Source: an uncultured Pelagibacteraceae bacterium (GTDB lineage Bacteria > Pseudomonadota > Alphaproteobacteria > Pelagibacterales > Pelagibacteraceae). From it: DNA of 48,502 nt. The stretch lies in NCBI GenBank assembly GCA_902599995.1, contig CACKHN010000001.1, positions 1 through 48,502 of the forward strand. Direction: 5' to 3'. The notes under the pieces are model-generated. The model saw only the letters and a program-made list of their open reading frames with translations. It did not search any database and was not told where the DNA came from. This document shows positions 27,256 to 36,975 of the stretch, one piece after another. Position 1 is the first letter of the stretch, and each line of letters opens with the position of its first letter. Both the position numbers and the translations under genes were made by a program.

Positions 27256-28061
27256 TACAATATATCTTCAAGATCATCATCCTCGTCTATAAACTTTTGA
27301 TCATCATTCTTCTTTTTCAACTTTTTATAGTGGATATAGCTAAAAGGAAGCAAAGTTAAATAAATCATTGAACTTAATGCTATAATATCAAACGGATAAA
27401 TTAATAGAAAACCAAAGAATAGAACTATTCCGAATAGTAAAAAAATTGTTGTTTTTCTTTGAATAACAATCTTTTTAAATGAATAGCTTGGAACCTTACT
27501 TATTAAAAGTAATGAAGTTGTGATGAAAAAAATTGGGACTATTACATTATAATTTATTTCAAAGAGATTAAAATTAGATAGACTAATTATCAAAGGCGTT
27601 AAAACTAAAATTCCACCTGCTGGTGAGGGAACCCCCTCAAAAAAATTATCTCTCCATGATGGTTCTTGACCTGAGTTAACATTAAATCTAGCAAGTCTTA
27701 AGGCCACACAAATCACATAGATTAGACAAATTAACCAACCAAATCTTCCAAGAGTATTCAAACTCCAAAAATACATTATAAATGCTGGAGCCACTCCAAA
27801 ACTAATCATATCAGTTAGTGAGTCTAATTCTTTTCCAACTTTAGATGTTCCTTTTATTAATCTAGCAATTCTTCCATCTAAACCGTCAATAATAGCAGCT
27901 AAAATTATTGCAATAATTGCAAATTCAAATCTTCCATCTAAAGCAAATCTAATTGAAGTCAAACCAATACATACACCTATAAGAGTAAGCATATTGGGTA
28001 AAATTACTCTTGCATTTTTTTTGCTTGGAACAATTTTAAAATTGTTTTTAGGTTGTTGCAT
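27255..28061 (-). CDS. pssA: CDP-diacylglycerol-serine O-phosphatidyltransferase
   Basis: A 268-residue inner membrane enzyme with the CDP-alcohol phosphatidyltransferase signature D62-G63-x2-A66-R67-x8-G76-x3-D80-x3-D84, the metal- and CDP-binding site. About six to seven helices follow, with a charged, Asp-rich C-terminal tail. It makes phosphatidylserine from CDP-diacylglycerol and serine. psd is immediately upstream with two bases between them, so the two successive steps to phosphatidylethanolamine are encoded together. This is the membrane-bound type II enzyme. Confidence 0.94.
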   Translation of the reverse strand: MQQPKNNFKIVPSKKNARVILPNMLTLIGVCIGLTSIRFALDGRFEFAIIAIILAAIIDGLDGRIARLIKGTSKVGKELDSLTDMISFGVAPAFIMYFWSLNTLGRFGWLICLIYVICVALRLARFNVNSGQEPSWRDNFFEGVPSPAGGILVLTPLIISLSNFNLFEINYNVIVPIFFITTSLLLISKVPSYSFKKIVIQRKTTIFLLFGIVLFFGFLLIYPFDIIALSSMIYLTLLPFSYIHYKKLKKKNDDQKFIDEDDDLEDIL

Positions 28062-28063
28062 AA

Positions 28064-28756
28064 TTATTTCTTAGCTAATAAAGTTTCTCCAGAAATAGCT
28101 GTTTGACCAACTTTAACCAATGGCTCATAATTCTCGTAGTAAATATCTGCTCTACTTCCAAATCTTATCATTCCAATTCTATCACCTTGATTAAGTTCTT
28201 GATCCTTATCTGTTTCACACACAATTCTCCTTGCCACAAGACCTGCAATTTGAACTACAACAATGTGATTGCCATGTTTATCTGTTATTTTATAATAATT
28301 TCTCTCATTATCTTCGCTCGCTTTATCTAAAGAAGCGTTTAAAAATTTTCCTGGTTTATATAAAATTTCCTCAATTTTACCAGAGCATGGCGTTCTGTTA
28401 ACGTGACAATCAAAAACATTCATAAAAATGCTAATCTTTTTAAATTTTTTATTTTCAAGACTAAGTTCTTTTGGACCGTCAACTTCCTCAACTTTAATTA
28501 TCTCCCCATCAGCTGGGCTTACAAGATAATCATCATTTCCTATAATTACTCTTTCGGGGTCTCTAAAAAAATAATAAACCCAGATTGTTAATAGCAATCC
28601 AATCAAACCTAGGAAATTATTTACTATGAATAAAATTATAGTTATGAAAGCTGCTATAACTAAAAACTTATATCCTTCTGTATGGATCTTTGGAAATATC
28701 TTGCTAAACATAATTCTACTAATTGCTAATTTTGGATTAATATGTATATAAACCAT
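28064..28756 (-). CDS. psd: Phosphatidylserine decarboxylase, short form
   Basis: A 230-residue proenzyme of the compact Psd type (E. coli Psd is 322). Two hydrophobic helices span about residues 30-62. The self-cleavage site is FGSR with G200-S201; Ser becomes the pyruvoyl group. Other Psd motifs include VSPADGEIIKVEE (about 85-97) and FMNVFDCHVNRTPCSG (about 111-126). It converts phosphatidylserine to phosphatidylethanolamine at the inner membrane. Its start faces icd across only 32 bases, so their promoters must overlap. Confidence 0.94.
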   Translation of the reverse strand: MVYIHINPKLAISRIMFSKIFPKIHTEGYKFLVIAAFITIILFIVNNFLGLIGLLLTIWVYYFFRDPERVIIGNDDYLVSPADGEIIKVEEVDGPKELSLENKKFKKISIFMNVFDCHVNRTPCSGKIEEILYKPGKFLNASLDKASEDNERNYYKITDKHGNHIVVVQIAGLVARRIVCETDKDQELNQGDRIGMIRFGSRADIYYENYEPLVKVGQTAISGETLLAKK

Positions 28757-28788
28757 GCAAATTCAATTAATAACGAAAAAATATTTTA

Positions 28789-30003
28789 ATGAGTAAAATC
28801 AAGGTTAATAATCCAGTTGTTGAGCTAGATGGTGACGAAATGACTCGGATTATATGGGAGTTTATTAAAAAAAAACTCATTTTACCTTACATCGACTTAG
28901 GCATTGAATACTACGATTTAGGCATGAAAAGTAGAGACAACACTGATGATCAAATAACTATAGACTCTGCTAATGCTATAAAAAAAATTGGTGTTGGAAT
29001 TAAGTGTGCAACTATTACACCAGATGAAGCTAGAGTTGAGGAGTTTGATTTAAAAAAAATGTGGCGATCTCCTAATGGAACCATAAGAAATATTATTGGT
29101 GGCACAGTTTTTAGAGAACCAATAATATGTAAAAATATACCAAAACTTGTTCCTTCTTGGACAGATCCAGTGATTATAGGAAGACATGCTTTTGGAGATC
29201 AGTACAGAGCAACTGATTTTAAAGTTCCTGGTAAAGGAAAAATGGAAGTTAAGTGGACATCTGAAGACGGTAAAGATGAAATAAAATATGAGGTTTTCAA
29301 CTTCACTGGTCCTGGCGTAGCACTTTCTATGTATAACTTAGATAAATCTATTGAGGATTTTGCAAGATCTTGTTTTAGTTATGGCCTTATTAAAAAATGG
29401 CCAGTTTACATGTCTACAAAAAATACAATTCTAAAACAATACGATGGTAGATTTAAAGATATTTTCCAAGAAATATTTGAGAAAGAATACAAAGATGAGT
29501 TTGAAAAAAATAATCTTACTTACGAACACAGGTTAATTGATGATATGGTTGCGTGTGCAATGAAATGGAGTGGTAAATATATTTGGGCTTGTAAAAATTA
29601 TGATGGTGATGTGCAGTCTGATACTATGGCTCAAGGCTATGGTTCACTGGGTTTAATGACTAGTACTCTTTTAACACCAGATGGAAAAGTTATGGAAGCA
29701 GAAGCTGCTCATGGAACGGTGACAAGACATTATAGGATGCATCAACAAGGTAAAGAGACTTCAACAAATCCTATTGCATCTATCTTTGCTTGGACTAGAG
29801 GATTAGCTCACCGAGGAAAACTTGATGGTAACGATGAGTTAATTAAATTTGCTCAAACAATTGAAAAAGTTTGTATAGAGTGTGTTGAAAACGGAGCTAT
29901 GACAAAAGATTTAGCAATACTAATTGGTCCTTCAAGCAAATACTTAACGACAAATCAATTTTTAGATGAAATTGATGGCAACCTAAAAGCGAAATTAAAT
30001 TAA
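28789..30003 (+). CDS. icd: NADP-dependent isocitrate dehydrogenase (eukaryote-like type)
   Basis: A 404-residue protein with the N-terminal [13 protein letters not shown] motif and [12 protein letters not shown] near residue 77, typical of the homodimeric eukaryote-like isocitrate dehydrogenase rather than the E. coli type. The phosphate/substrate segment [17 protein letters not shown] and the C-terminal [12 protein letters not shown] nucleotide motif are intact. It converts isocitrate to 2-oxoglutarate and makes NADPH, the step after aconitase. It faces psd (32-base gap), and its 3' end overlaps alaS by 9 bases. Confidence 0.96.
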   Translation: MSKIKVNNPVVELDGDEMTRIIWEFIKKKLILPYIDLGIEYYDLGMKSRDNTDDQITIDSANAIKKIGVGIKCATITPDEARVEEFDLKKMWRSPNGTIRNIIGGTVFREPIICKNIPKLVPSWTDPVIIGRHAFGDQYRATDFKVPGKGKMEVKWTSEDGKDEIKYEVFNFTGPGVALSMYNLDKSIEDFARSCFSYGLIKKWPVYMSTKNTILKQYDGRFKDIFQEIFEKEYKDEFEKNNLTYEHRLIDDMVACAMKWSGKYIWACKNYDGDVQSDTMAQGYGSLGLMTSTLLTPDGKVMEAEAAHGTVTRHYRMHQQGKETSTNPIASIFAWTRGLAHRGKLDGNDELIKFAQTIEKVCIECVENGAMTKDLAILIGPSSKYLTTNQFLDEIDGNLKAKLN

Positions 30004-32661
30004 AGCCTTAAGTTTTTCAAAAGCATCTTCAATTTTTGACTGATCCTGGCCACCAGCTTGAGCAAAATCTTTTCTTCCTCCACCACCCTGACCACCAATA
30101 ATCTCTGAACCAATTTTAACAAATTCAACAGCATTATATTTATTTGTTAAACTGTCTGTTACGCCAACAGCTATTCCAACTTTATCATCTTTGCTTGCAA
30201 AAACTACTACAATACCTTTAGATAAATCTTTTTTACCTTGATCGACTAATTTTCTTAACTCTTTAGGAGGAAGATCATCAACTTTTTGAAGTCTTAATTT
30301 TATTCCATTAATATCTTGGTCTTTAATAATATTTTTTGATTTGTCATTTAAAATTGAATTTACAGAAAGTGTTTCTAATTGTTTTGTTAAATTTTTAATT
30401 AAATTTTTTTGATCTGAATGATCTTTGCTAGGTTTCCCTCCAAGCTTGGTGATTTGTTCACTTAAATCTTTAATGGTTTCATAGTCTTTTTCAGAGGATA
30501 TTGCTGAAAGTCTTTCTTTATTTTTCAAATAATCCTCTAATTGTTTCTCTCGTAAAGCCTCTATTCTTCTTACACCAGCAGCTATGGATGATTGGCTGAC
30601 TATTTTAAATTTTCCAATATCCCCAGTATTTCTAACATGGGTTCCACCACATAATTCTGTGGAGAAATACTTTCCATCTTCATCTCCCATAGAGAGCACT
30701 CTCACTTCGTCACCATATTTTTCACCAAATAAAGCTAAAGCTCCGTTTTCTACAGCTTCGTCTGGTGTCATTAACCTAGTTTTTACATCTGACTTTTTTG
30801 AAACCATATTATTTACAAAATTCTCTATTTTATCAATTTCATCATTTTGAATAGGTTTCATATGGCTAAAATCAAATCTCAGTCTGCTAGGCTCTACAAG
30901 GGAACCTTTTTGGGTTACGTGATTACCTAATACTCTTCTCAAAGATTCGTGTAAAAGATGAGTTGCAGAATGATAAGCTCTAGTATCATCTCTCCTTTCA
31001 ACATTTATCTTCATTTCAACACTATCTTTTAGCTTTATTGAACCACTAACCACTTTTCCGTAATGCACAAATAAGTCCCCAAGTTTTTTTTGAACATCTG
31101 TCACCTCAAATTTAAATTCATTTGATACAATCTCACCAGTATCCCCTACTTGACCTCCAGACTCTCCATAAAACGGTGTTTGGTTTACTATGATCATTCC
31201 TTCATCATTTTCTTTCAATTGATGAACTTCCTTATTGTCTTTCAACAAAGACAAAACAACACCTTCTGCTTGATTTGTTTCATAACCCAAAAATTCTGTT
31301 GGTTCTAATCTATCTTTAATCCCAAACCAAATATCTTCAACAGCAGCATCCCCTGAACCTTTCCAATTTTTTTTAGCAAGCTCTCTGCTTTCTTTCATCA
31401 AAGAATTAAACTTATCTGTATCAATGGACATTGATTTATTTCTTAAAATATCTTCAGTAAGATCTAATGGAAATCCGTAAGTATCATATAATTTAAATGC
31501 CACCTCACCCGGTAATACTTTATCAATTTTGGAAATTTCATCATTCAAAATTTTAATTCCTCTATCAAGAAGAACTAGAAATTTTTCCTCTTCCATTCTT
31601 AAAGTTTCTACAATTAAAGACTCAGCTCTTATAAGTTCTGGATAATTTCCTGACATTTCTTTTTTGAGAGTATCAAACAAATTATGAAAAACTGGTTCCT
31701 TGGATCCTAGTAAGTGTGAGTGTCTCATTCCTCTTCTCATAATTCTTCTAAGCACATATCCTCTTCCTTCATTAGAAGGTAAAACACCCTCTGCAATTAA
31801 AAAAGAGCTTGCTCTCAAGTGATCAGCAATTACTCTGAAACTTGCAAGATTAGATTTATCTGATTTAACTTTTACAATTTCAGATGCTGAACTAATTATT
31901 TTTTTAAAATGATCTGTTTCATAGTTATCATGTGAACCCTGCAATAAAGCAGCTATTCTCTCTAATCCCATTCCAGTATCAACTGATGGTTTTGGAAGAT
32001 TAATTCTTTTATCTTTTGTAACTTGTTCATACTGCATAAAGACCAAGTTCCAAATTTCTATAAATCTATCTCCATCCTCATCTTTAGAACCAGGTAAGCC
32101 TCCTGGTAAATGATCTCCATGGTCAAAAAAGATTTCAGAACAAGGGCCACATGGACCTGTCTCTCCCATTGACCAAAAATTGTCTGATGTTGCTATTCTA
32201 ATAATTCGATCATCGCTAAAACCCGCTATTTTCTTCCAAAAATTGAAGGCCTCGTCATCTTCGTGAAATACAGTTACATAAAGCCGGTCTTTATCTATGC
32301 CAAAATCTTTTGTAATTAAATCCCAAGCGTAGTGAATTGCTTGTTCTTTAAAATAATCTCCAAAAGAAAAGTTTCCTAACATCTCAAAGAAAGTGTGATG
32401 ACGAGGTGTATAACCAACATTTTCAAGGTCATTATGTTTTCCTCCTGCCCTTACACATTTTTGAGAAGTAGTTGCTCTTAGATAATCTCTTTTTTCTAAA
32501 CCTGTGAATACATTTTTAAACTGAACCATGCCAGAGTTGGCAAACATCAATGTAGGGTCGTTATTGGGAACTAAATTGCTAGACTCTACAATCTTATGAT
32601 CGTTCTTTTCAAAATACTTTAGAAAAGTATTTCTTATTTCATTTAAGGTTTTGTCAGCCAT
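29995..32661 (-). CDS. alaS: Alanyl-tRNA synthetase
   Basis: An 888-residue class II synthetase of normal length. The catalytic domain has [14 protein letters not shown] (motif 2 area) and [13 protein letters not shown] (about 303-315). The editing domain shows the zinc-binding HSATHLLHE and CGGTHV. The C-terminal domain ends with [16 protein letters not shown]. It charges tRNA-Ala and edits mischarged Ser/Gly. The start is 50 bases past the recA terminator; the 3' end overlaps icd by 9 bases. Confidence 0.97.
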   Translation of the reverse strand: MADKTLNEIRNTFLKYFEKNDHKIVESSNLVPNNDPTLMFANSGMVQFKNVFTGLEKRDYLRATTSQKCVRAGGKHNDLENVGYTPRHHTFFEMLGNFSFGDYFKEQAIHYAWDLITKDFGIDKDRLYVTVFHEDDEAFNFWKKIAGFSDDRIIRIATSDNFWSMGETGPCGPCSEIFFDHGDHLPGGLPGSKDEDGDRFIEIWNLVFMQYEQVTKDKRINLPKPSVDTGMGLERIAALLQGSHDNYETDHFKKIISSASEIVKVKSDKSNLASFRVIADHLRASSFLIAEGVLPSNEGRGYVLRRIMRRGMRHSHLLGSKEPVFHNLFDTLKKEMSGNYPELIRAESLIVETLRMEEEKFLVLLDRGIKILNDEISKIDKVLPGEVAFKLYDTYGFPLDLTEDILRNKSMSIDTDKFNSLMKESRELAKKNWKGSGDAAVEDIWFGIKDRLEPTEFLGYETNQAEGVVLSLLKDNKEVHQLKENDEGMIIVNQTPFYGESGGQVGDTGEIVSNEFKFEVTDVQKKLGDLFVHYGKVVSGSIKLKDSVEMKINVERRDDTRAYHSATHLLHESLRRVLGNHVTQKGSLVEPSRLRFDFSHMKPIQNDEIDKIENFVNNMVSKKSDVKTRLMTPDEAVENGALALFGEKYGDEVRVLSMGDEDGKYFSTELCGGTHVRNTGDIGKFKIVSQSSIAAGVRRIEALREKQLEDYLKNKERLSAISSEKDYETIKDLSEQITKLGGKPSKDHSDQKNLIKNLTKQLETLSVNSILNDKSKNIIKDQDINGIKLRLQKVDDLPPKELRKLVDQGKKDLSKGIVVVFASKDDKVGIAVGVTDSLTNKYNAVEFVKIGSEIIGGQGGGGRKDFAQAGGQDQSKIEDAFEKLKALI

Positions 32662-32710
32662 ATTTTTAAAATACAGCTTTTTTATTCTATGTCTAGGTAT
32701 CGATAGGGAA

Positions 32711-32737
32711 AAAAGGCGCTTAAATTAAGCGCCTTTT
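32711..32737 (-). terminator. Intrinsic terminator of recA
   Basis: AAAAGGCGCTTA (32711-32722) and TAAGCGCCTTTT (32726-32737) form a 12-bp GC-cored stem with an AAT loop, 19 bases beyond the recA stop. Read on the minus strand it is followed by a T run and lies before the alaS start, so it ends recA transcription. It is symmetric enough to work on both strands. Confidence 0.9.
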
Positions 32738-32755
32738 ATTAATAAAGATGACCTA

Positions 32756-33910
32756 TTAATTCTTTTTAGATGGAGGAGTAGCTTCAGCTTTTACAGCCTC
32801 TTCTTTTTCAGCTACCTTCTTTTCTTTCTCTAATTTTTCAGGATCGATTGGATTTCCTTCTATTTTCTTAGAAATTACTCCTGCTTTCTCCCTAATAGCC
32901 ATTTCAATTTCTGCAGCAACTTTAGGATTTTGAGCTAAATAAGTCTTGGCATTCTCCCTACCTTGACCAATTTTCTCACCTTTATAAGCATACCATGCTC
33001 CTGATTTTTCAATTATGTCTGCTTTTGAACCAAGATCGACGAGTTCACCCATCTTGCTAATTCCTCTTCCATACATCAAGTCAAATTCTACAACTTTAAA
33101 CGGTGGAGCAACTTTGTTTTTAACTACTTTAACTCTTGTTGAGTTACCAATAATTTCATCTTTATCTTTAATGGCACCAATTCTTCTAATGTCCATTCTA
33201 ACTGATGAATAAAATTTAAGTGCGTTTCCACCTGATGTTGTTTCAGGACTTCCAAACATAACTCCAATTTTCATTCTGATTTGGTTAATAAAAATCATCA
33301 TTGTATTTGTGTTAGAAATCGAACCAGTTAATTTTCTTAAAGCCTGACTCATTAATCTTGATTGAAGACCAACATGGTGATCTCCCATCTCTCCTTCGAT
33401 TTCAGCTTTTGGAGTTAAAGCTGCAACAGAGTCGATAACAATTACTGAAATAGAGCCTGATTTCACTAGTGTATCAGCAATTTCTAAAGCTTGTTCACCA
33501 GCATCAGGTTGTGAAATTAAAAGTTCTTCAGTATTGACACCTAATTTTTTTGCATAAACTGGATCTAAAGCGTGCTCTGCATCAACAAATGCACAAATTC
33601 CTCCTGCTTTTTGAGCTTCAGCAACAACTTGTAATGCTAATGTAGTTTTTCCAGATGACTCTGGTCCATAAACTTCAATAATTCTTCCTTTAGGCAATCC
33701 ACCTATTCCTAATGCTAAATCTAAACTTAAAGATCCTGTGGATATTGACTCAATATCCATAGCTCTTTTTTCACCAAGCTTCATTACAGAACCTTTTCCA
33801 AAATTATCTGTAATTTGAGCTATTGCAGCATCTAATGCTTTATTTTTCTCTTTATTGTCCAATTCTTGATCTTTAGTAGATTTAACTACTTTTAGTTTAC
33901 TTTTAGTCAT
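32756..33910 (-). CDS. recA: RecA recombinase
   Basis: A 384-residue protein; the core is standard. Walker A is GPESSGKTT (82-90), the Walker B/DSV region is [14 protein letters not shown], and the loop region [26 protein letters not shown] is present. A short 20-residue basic extension precedes the usual start, and a Lys/Glu-rich tail follows the core. It pairs homologous DNA and, as an active filament, triggers LexA and UmuD self-cleavage. The ATG has an AGAGG ribosome site. A one-mismatch LexA box lies about 51 bases upstream, and a terminator follows the gene. Confidence 0.98.
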   Translation of the reverse strand: MTKSKLKVVKSTKDQELDNKEKNKALDAAIAQITDNFGKGSVMKLGEKRAMDIESISTGSLSLDLALGIGGLPKGRIIEVYGPESSGKTTLALQVVAEAQKAGGICAFVDAEHALDPVYAKKLGVNTEELLISQPDAGEQALEIADTLVKSGSISVIVIDSVAALTPKAEIEGEMGDHHVGLQSRLMSQALRKLTGSISNTNTMMIFINQIRMKIGVMFGSPETTSGGNALKFYSSVRMDIRRIGAIKDKDEIIGNSTRVKVVKNKVAPPFKVVEFDLMYGRGISKMGELVDLGSKADIIEKSGAWYAYKGEKIGQGRENAKTYLAQNPKVAAEIEMAIREKAGVISKKIEGNPIDPEKLEKEKKVAEKEEAVKAEATPPSKKN

Positions 33911-33960
33911 TTTTTGCCTCTTTTATTAAATTTTTTAACACTCGAATCATGTATTTAAAT

Positions 33961-33975
33961 GTACACATTTTGTTC
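33961..33975 (-). promoter_or_regulatory. LexA box-like operator upstream of recA (one mismatch)
   Basis: On the minus strand the sequence is GAAC-AAAATGT-GTAC, one base from the alphaproteobacterial consensus GAAC-N7-GAAC, which is matched exactly at umuD in this window. It is 51 bases before the recA ATG, a position that suits repression. Confidence 0.6.
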
Positions 33976-34017
33976 TCATTGGCAATATGTTTATTTACAA
34001 GTCAAAAAGTCAAATAA

Positions 34018-35310
34018 TTACCTAAGATTTAGATATTGGCTATTTAAAAGCCCCACTGCTTTTAAGAGATTATATTGGGCCATCAGGTGGTTTTTCTCAG
34101 AATCTGCTAATGATATTTGAGCAGTGAGTAATAATGCATTTGATTGGATAACATCAAGAGTTGTTCTAGATCCTCTTTCGTACTCTGCCATAACTCCCTC
34201 ATATGCTATTTGAGATGCACCAACTTGTACTTTCACAGAGTTTAAAAAACTTTCTGAAGATTGTAAGCTTGACCATGCACTTGCTACATTAGTTTCGTTA
34301 GTTCTAACAGCATCATCTAATAATAATCTTTTTCGTGTAGTTAAGCTGGAATTTTTGTTAATTGTTGATCTTTTTTTTCCACCAGAATAAAAAGGCCAAC
34401 TTAAAGTAGCTTTTAAAGTATCTTTTTCTCGCTCATCAATAGTTGAAGTAAGATCATCTGAGTACGACCTTTCAAAAGATAAGGATGCTGAAGGCTTTAA
34501 ATCAGATTCTGATATTGCTAAATCTTTTTCAGACTTTTCTAAATCTAGCTTTGCAATTAAAATATCAGGATTGTTTTGTTTAGAGAGATTTATTGCCTCA
34601 TCAAGAGTATTTGGAATACTAACAATTGCATTTGAATTTTTTTGTAATTGGTTTGGATCACTAATTTTACCAATTATATTTTCATAATTAAGTTTACTAA
34701 TTAATAAATCACTTTTTGCTTTTGCAAATTGAGCTTGCGCTCCTGCAAGTGAAGACTCAGATTGCGCTAAATCTGTATTTGTTATTTGTCCTCGATCTCT
34801 TCGAATTTGATCATTTTCAACTTGTCTTATTAATAAATTTAAATTTTTTGAGTTAATATTTAGAGTTTCTCTAGCTAAAATTAAGTTTGTGAATGCATCT
34901 ATTGCATTATGCAATATATCTTGTTCTTTTTTAACTAATTCTGCTTTTGCTAAATCTAAAGCAGTAATATTTTTTTGAAGCGTTATATCTCTTCCATAAT
35001 CTAATATTGTTTGCTCTAATTTTATAGAGGTTGTAAATGGATCAACATCACTAATAGTTGCGTCTCCACCACTCTGGTTAGTAAGTTTGTTTGTATTCTC
35101 AATGCTTTTAGATCCACTTAATGTGATAGAAGGTTTGTAGTCAGCTTTGGAGATATTTATATCTTCTTCTGAAGCCCTAATGTTTTCTCTTTCCGCATTT
35201 AATTGAATATTATTTTTATAAGTTTGGTTTAATGCATCATATAACGTAACTGAAAATGCATTACTAAAATAAAATAATGATAAACTAATTAGTGCTAATA
35301 TTTTTTTCAT
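34018..35310 (-). CDS. tolC: TolC-family outer membrane efflux/secretion channel
   Basis: A 430-residue outer membrane protein with a signal peptide (about 1-20). The two-fold TolC repeat is recognisable: the N-terminal LYDALNQTYKNNIQLNAER and its partner near residue 237, LDEAINLSKQNNPDILIAK, each leading into long coiled-coil helices. Charged, leucine-rich helices predict the periplasmic barrel. TolC trimers serve type I secretion or RND efflux. No membrane fusion protein or pump gene is beside it. It overlaps the upstream kinase gene by four bases (ATGA). Confidence 0.88.
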   Translation of the reverse strand: MKKILALISLSLFYFSNAFSVTLYDALNQTYKNNIQLNAERENIRASEEDINISKADYKPSITLSGSKSIENTNKLTNQSGGDATISDVDPFTTSIKLEQTILDYGRDITLQKNITALDLAKAELVKKEQDILHNAIDAFTNLILARETLNINSKNLNLLIRQVENDQIRRDRGQITNTDLAQSESSLAGAQAQFAKAKSDLLISKLNYENIIGKISDPNQLQKNSNAIVSIPNTLDEAINLSKQNNPDILIAKLDLEKSEKDLAISESDLKPSASLSFERSYSDDLTSTIDEREKDTLKATLSWPFYSGGKKRSTINKNSSLTTRKRLLLDDAVRTNETNVASAWSSLQSSESFLNSVKVQVGASQIAYEGVMAEYERGSRTTLDVIQSNALLLTAQISLADSEKNHLMAQYNLLKAVGLLNSQYLNLR

Positions 35311-36236
35311 TTGGTTTTGTATACAGCAGATTTTATTTGATGGTTATGATTTAAATTTAAAATTATTGAGGCATATTTAGGCATATTCTTAAACATATTT
35401 TGAGTAATTCTCTGATAAGTTTGCATAAAATTGATTACATCACCTTTAGTCATAATTTTATGTCTACTTTTCTTCTTAGTTTTAAGCCATAGTTTTTTCT
35501 CCTGCTTTAAACGCCATTTTTGTAACAAACTAAAATTTTTTGCTTTTAAATAAATCATACAATTTAGCTGTGTGTATAATTTTTTATATTTTGTTTTTAA
35601 TTGATGATTTACATATTTTCTCCAAATTAAATTTTGATCATTAATTTTCTCAATAGAATTTATAGGTTTTTTTAAAGTTTTATTTATCTCTGCTCTAGCA
35701 CCAACACACCAACCTTCAAATATTATTATGTCAGGTTGTTGACTAATATTATACCAGTTCTTTTTTGGAGACCTATCATCTATAGCTTTATTAAAATTTG
35801 GGAGTTTCAATTTTTTAAAGCGTTTAATCTTAGTTTTTTTAAAAAAATCTAACATCATCTTAATATCATGGGTGCCTGGTACTCCCCTTGTCATTAACAT
35901 TGGATGAATTTTTTTTGATAAATTTACTCTTTCTTTTCTTGTTTTGTAAAAATCATCGATTGAAATTTTAAATACTTTAAGTTTAAAATATTTTTCTAGT
36001 ATAATCTTAATAACCGAGCTAATTGTGGTTTTGCCAGTTCCTTGTCCTCCAGCTAAACCTATAAAGTAAGGTTTTTTCTTATCGGCTTTTTTTGCAATCC
36101 AAAAACATATTGGGATCAAAAAAGATTTTATCATCTTCTCTTTATTTTTAAATTTCTCATTAACGGTTTCTTGAGATGTAATGAACTTCATACAGTCATT
36201 TTTTACCTTACTAAAACAAAGACTTTCAGATTGCAT
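35307..36236 (-). CDS. D-glycerate 3-kinase-like P-loop kinase
   Basis: A 309-residue protein with the Walker A loop GGQGTGKTT (63-71) and the paired motif KISIDDFYKTRKER. MTRGVPGTHDIKMMLDFF and IIFEGWCVGAR follow, as in plant/cyanobacterial-type D-glycerate 3-kinase (phosphoribulokinase/uridine kinase fold). The enzyme phosphorylates D-glycerate to 3-phosphoglycerate, as in photorespiration or serine-cycle metabolism. Its stop overlaps the TolC start by four bases, an unusual pairing. The ATG at 36236 has no clear ribosome site, and a second Met is available at residue 16. Confidence 0.8.
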   Translation of the reverse strand: MQSESLCFSKVKNDCMKFITSQETVNEKFKNKEKMIKSFLIPICFWIAKKADKKKPYFIGLAGGQGTGKTTISSVIKIILEKYFKLKVFKISIDDFYKTRKERVNLSKKIHPMLMTRGVPGTHDIKMMLDFFKKTKIKRFKKLKLPNFNKAIDDRSPKKNWYNISQQPDIIIFEGWCVGARAEINKTLKKPINSIEKINDQNLIWRKYVNHQLKTKYKKLYTQLNCMIYLKAKNFSLLQKWRLKQEKKLWLKTKKKSRHKIMTKGDVINFMQTYQRITQNMFKNMPKYASIILNLNHNHQIKSAVYKTK

Positions 36237-36264
36237 AAAAATTATACTTTTATTTATCCTTTAT

Positions 36265-36813
36265 TTATAAATCAACTCTAAACATTATTTCGTTTCTTTT
36301 TAACATTGGTAGAGTAAATGGTGAATTGTAAGAAGCCCTTATTGGAGGACTTAAAATTGCGATTTTATCTTTTTTAAGCTCATTTTCTAAAATCTCTTTA
36401 TTTTTTAAAAAATTATTATCCGAAGACCTCCCTGAATATTTTATGACTGCATAATATCCACCTTCTATAGTTAGAATTTTTATATCCGGATTAGATGGCT
36501 TTGGCGCACTGTCTTTGTTAAATTTTGATGGTAAGTAAAACTGCATTGTAACATTTCCGTTCTTAACCTCTTGAGTTACTGGAACTGTCATTTTAATTTC
36601 TTTTTTTTGTTCATTATTTCCTGAAATATAATTAAATAATTTTTTAAAACCATTGCCTTGTGTCGAACTAGTTTCGATTACCAAACGATCAAAATATTTT
36701 CTTATTTCATAGTTTTTTTTTTCACTTATTGTCTCGTAGTTTGCTTCTTCGTATGCCATTGTTTGAAAACTTAATGTTAATGTTGAAATTAAGATTAATA
36801 AAATTTTTTTCAT
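36265..36813 (-). CDS. SOUL-family haem-binding protein
   Basis: A 182-residue protein with a cleavable signal peptide (about 1-20, ending TMAYEEA), followed by a complete SOUL domain. Visible family features are YEIRKYFDRLVIETS at its start, IKMTVPVTQEV mid-domain, MQFYLPSKF, and the C-terminal PPIRASYNSPFTLPMLKRNE. SOUL proteins bind haem or other tetrapyrroles, and in bacteria occur as periplasmic proteins of unclear role. It diverges from umuD over a 162-base regulatory region, so it may share or neighbour SOS control. Confidence 0.87.
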   Translation of the reverse strand: MKKILLILISTLTLSFQTMAYEEANYETISEKKNYEIRKYFDRLVIETSSTQGNGFKKLFNYISGNNEQKKEIKMTVPVTQEVKNGNVTMQFYLPSKFNKDSAPKPSNPDIKILTIEGGYYAVIKYSGRSSDNNFLKNKEILENELKKDKIAILSPPIRASYNSPFTLPMLKRNEIMFRVDL

Positions 36814-36844
36814 TTTCGATTATTTAAGCTATCTCTGGTTGAAG

Positions 36845-36853
36845 TTATCCACA
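36845..36853 (+). promoter_or_regulatory. Consensus DnaA box
   Basis: TTATCCACA matches the strong DnaA box of E. coli exactly. It is single, 32 bases before the SOUL gene's start, in the SOUL-umuD intergenic region. Lone boxes of this sort can mark DnaA-regulated promoters. An origin would need several boxes and an AT-rich unwinding element, which are not seen. Confidence 0.55.
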
Positions 36854-36882
36854 ACCATACAAAATGTAGTTTAAATGTTCAC

Positions 36883-36904
36883 CTTTTGATTCACTTTTGA
36901 TTCA
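36883..36904 (+). repeat. Two perfect adjacent 11-bp direct repeats, CTTTTGATTCA
   Basis: The 11-mer occurs at 36883-36893 and again at 36894-36904 with no gap. Its period of 11 bp is about one helix turn, so it would show two equal sites on the same DNA face. Each copy contains a GATTC (GANTC) site. It lies upstream of the umuD promoter. Confidence 0.75.
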
Positions 36905-36960
36905 GTTACAGACTCAAAATACAACCTATTGACTGCATTATATAACTGCGCTACAAATAA

Positions 36961-36975
36961 GAACAAAACAAGAAC
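36961..36975 (+). promoter_or_regulatory. Consensus LexA box abutting the umuD start codon
   Basis: GAAC-AAAACAA-GAAC is an exact copy of the alphaproteobacterial LexA operator (GTTC-N7-GTTC read on the other strand). Its last base is followed immediately by the ATG at 36976. A possible -35 TTGACT at 36929-36934 with a -10 TACAAA at 36952-36957 (17-base spacer) would place transcription start at or within the box, so the message would be almost leaderless. Confidence 0.88.

Noticed and set aside
36845-36853. Possible chromosomal replication origin at the DnaA box
   Set aside because: There is only one consensus box, no cluster, and no origin-linked genes such as dnaA or parAB beside it.
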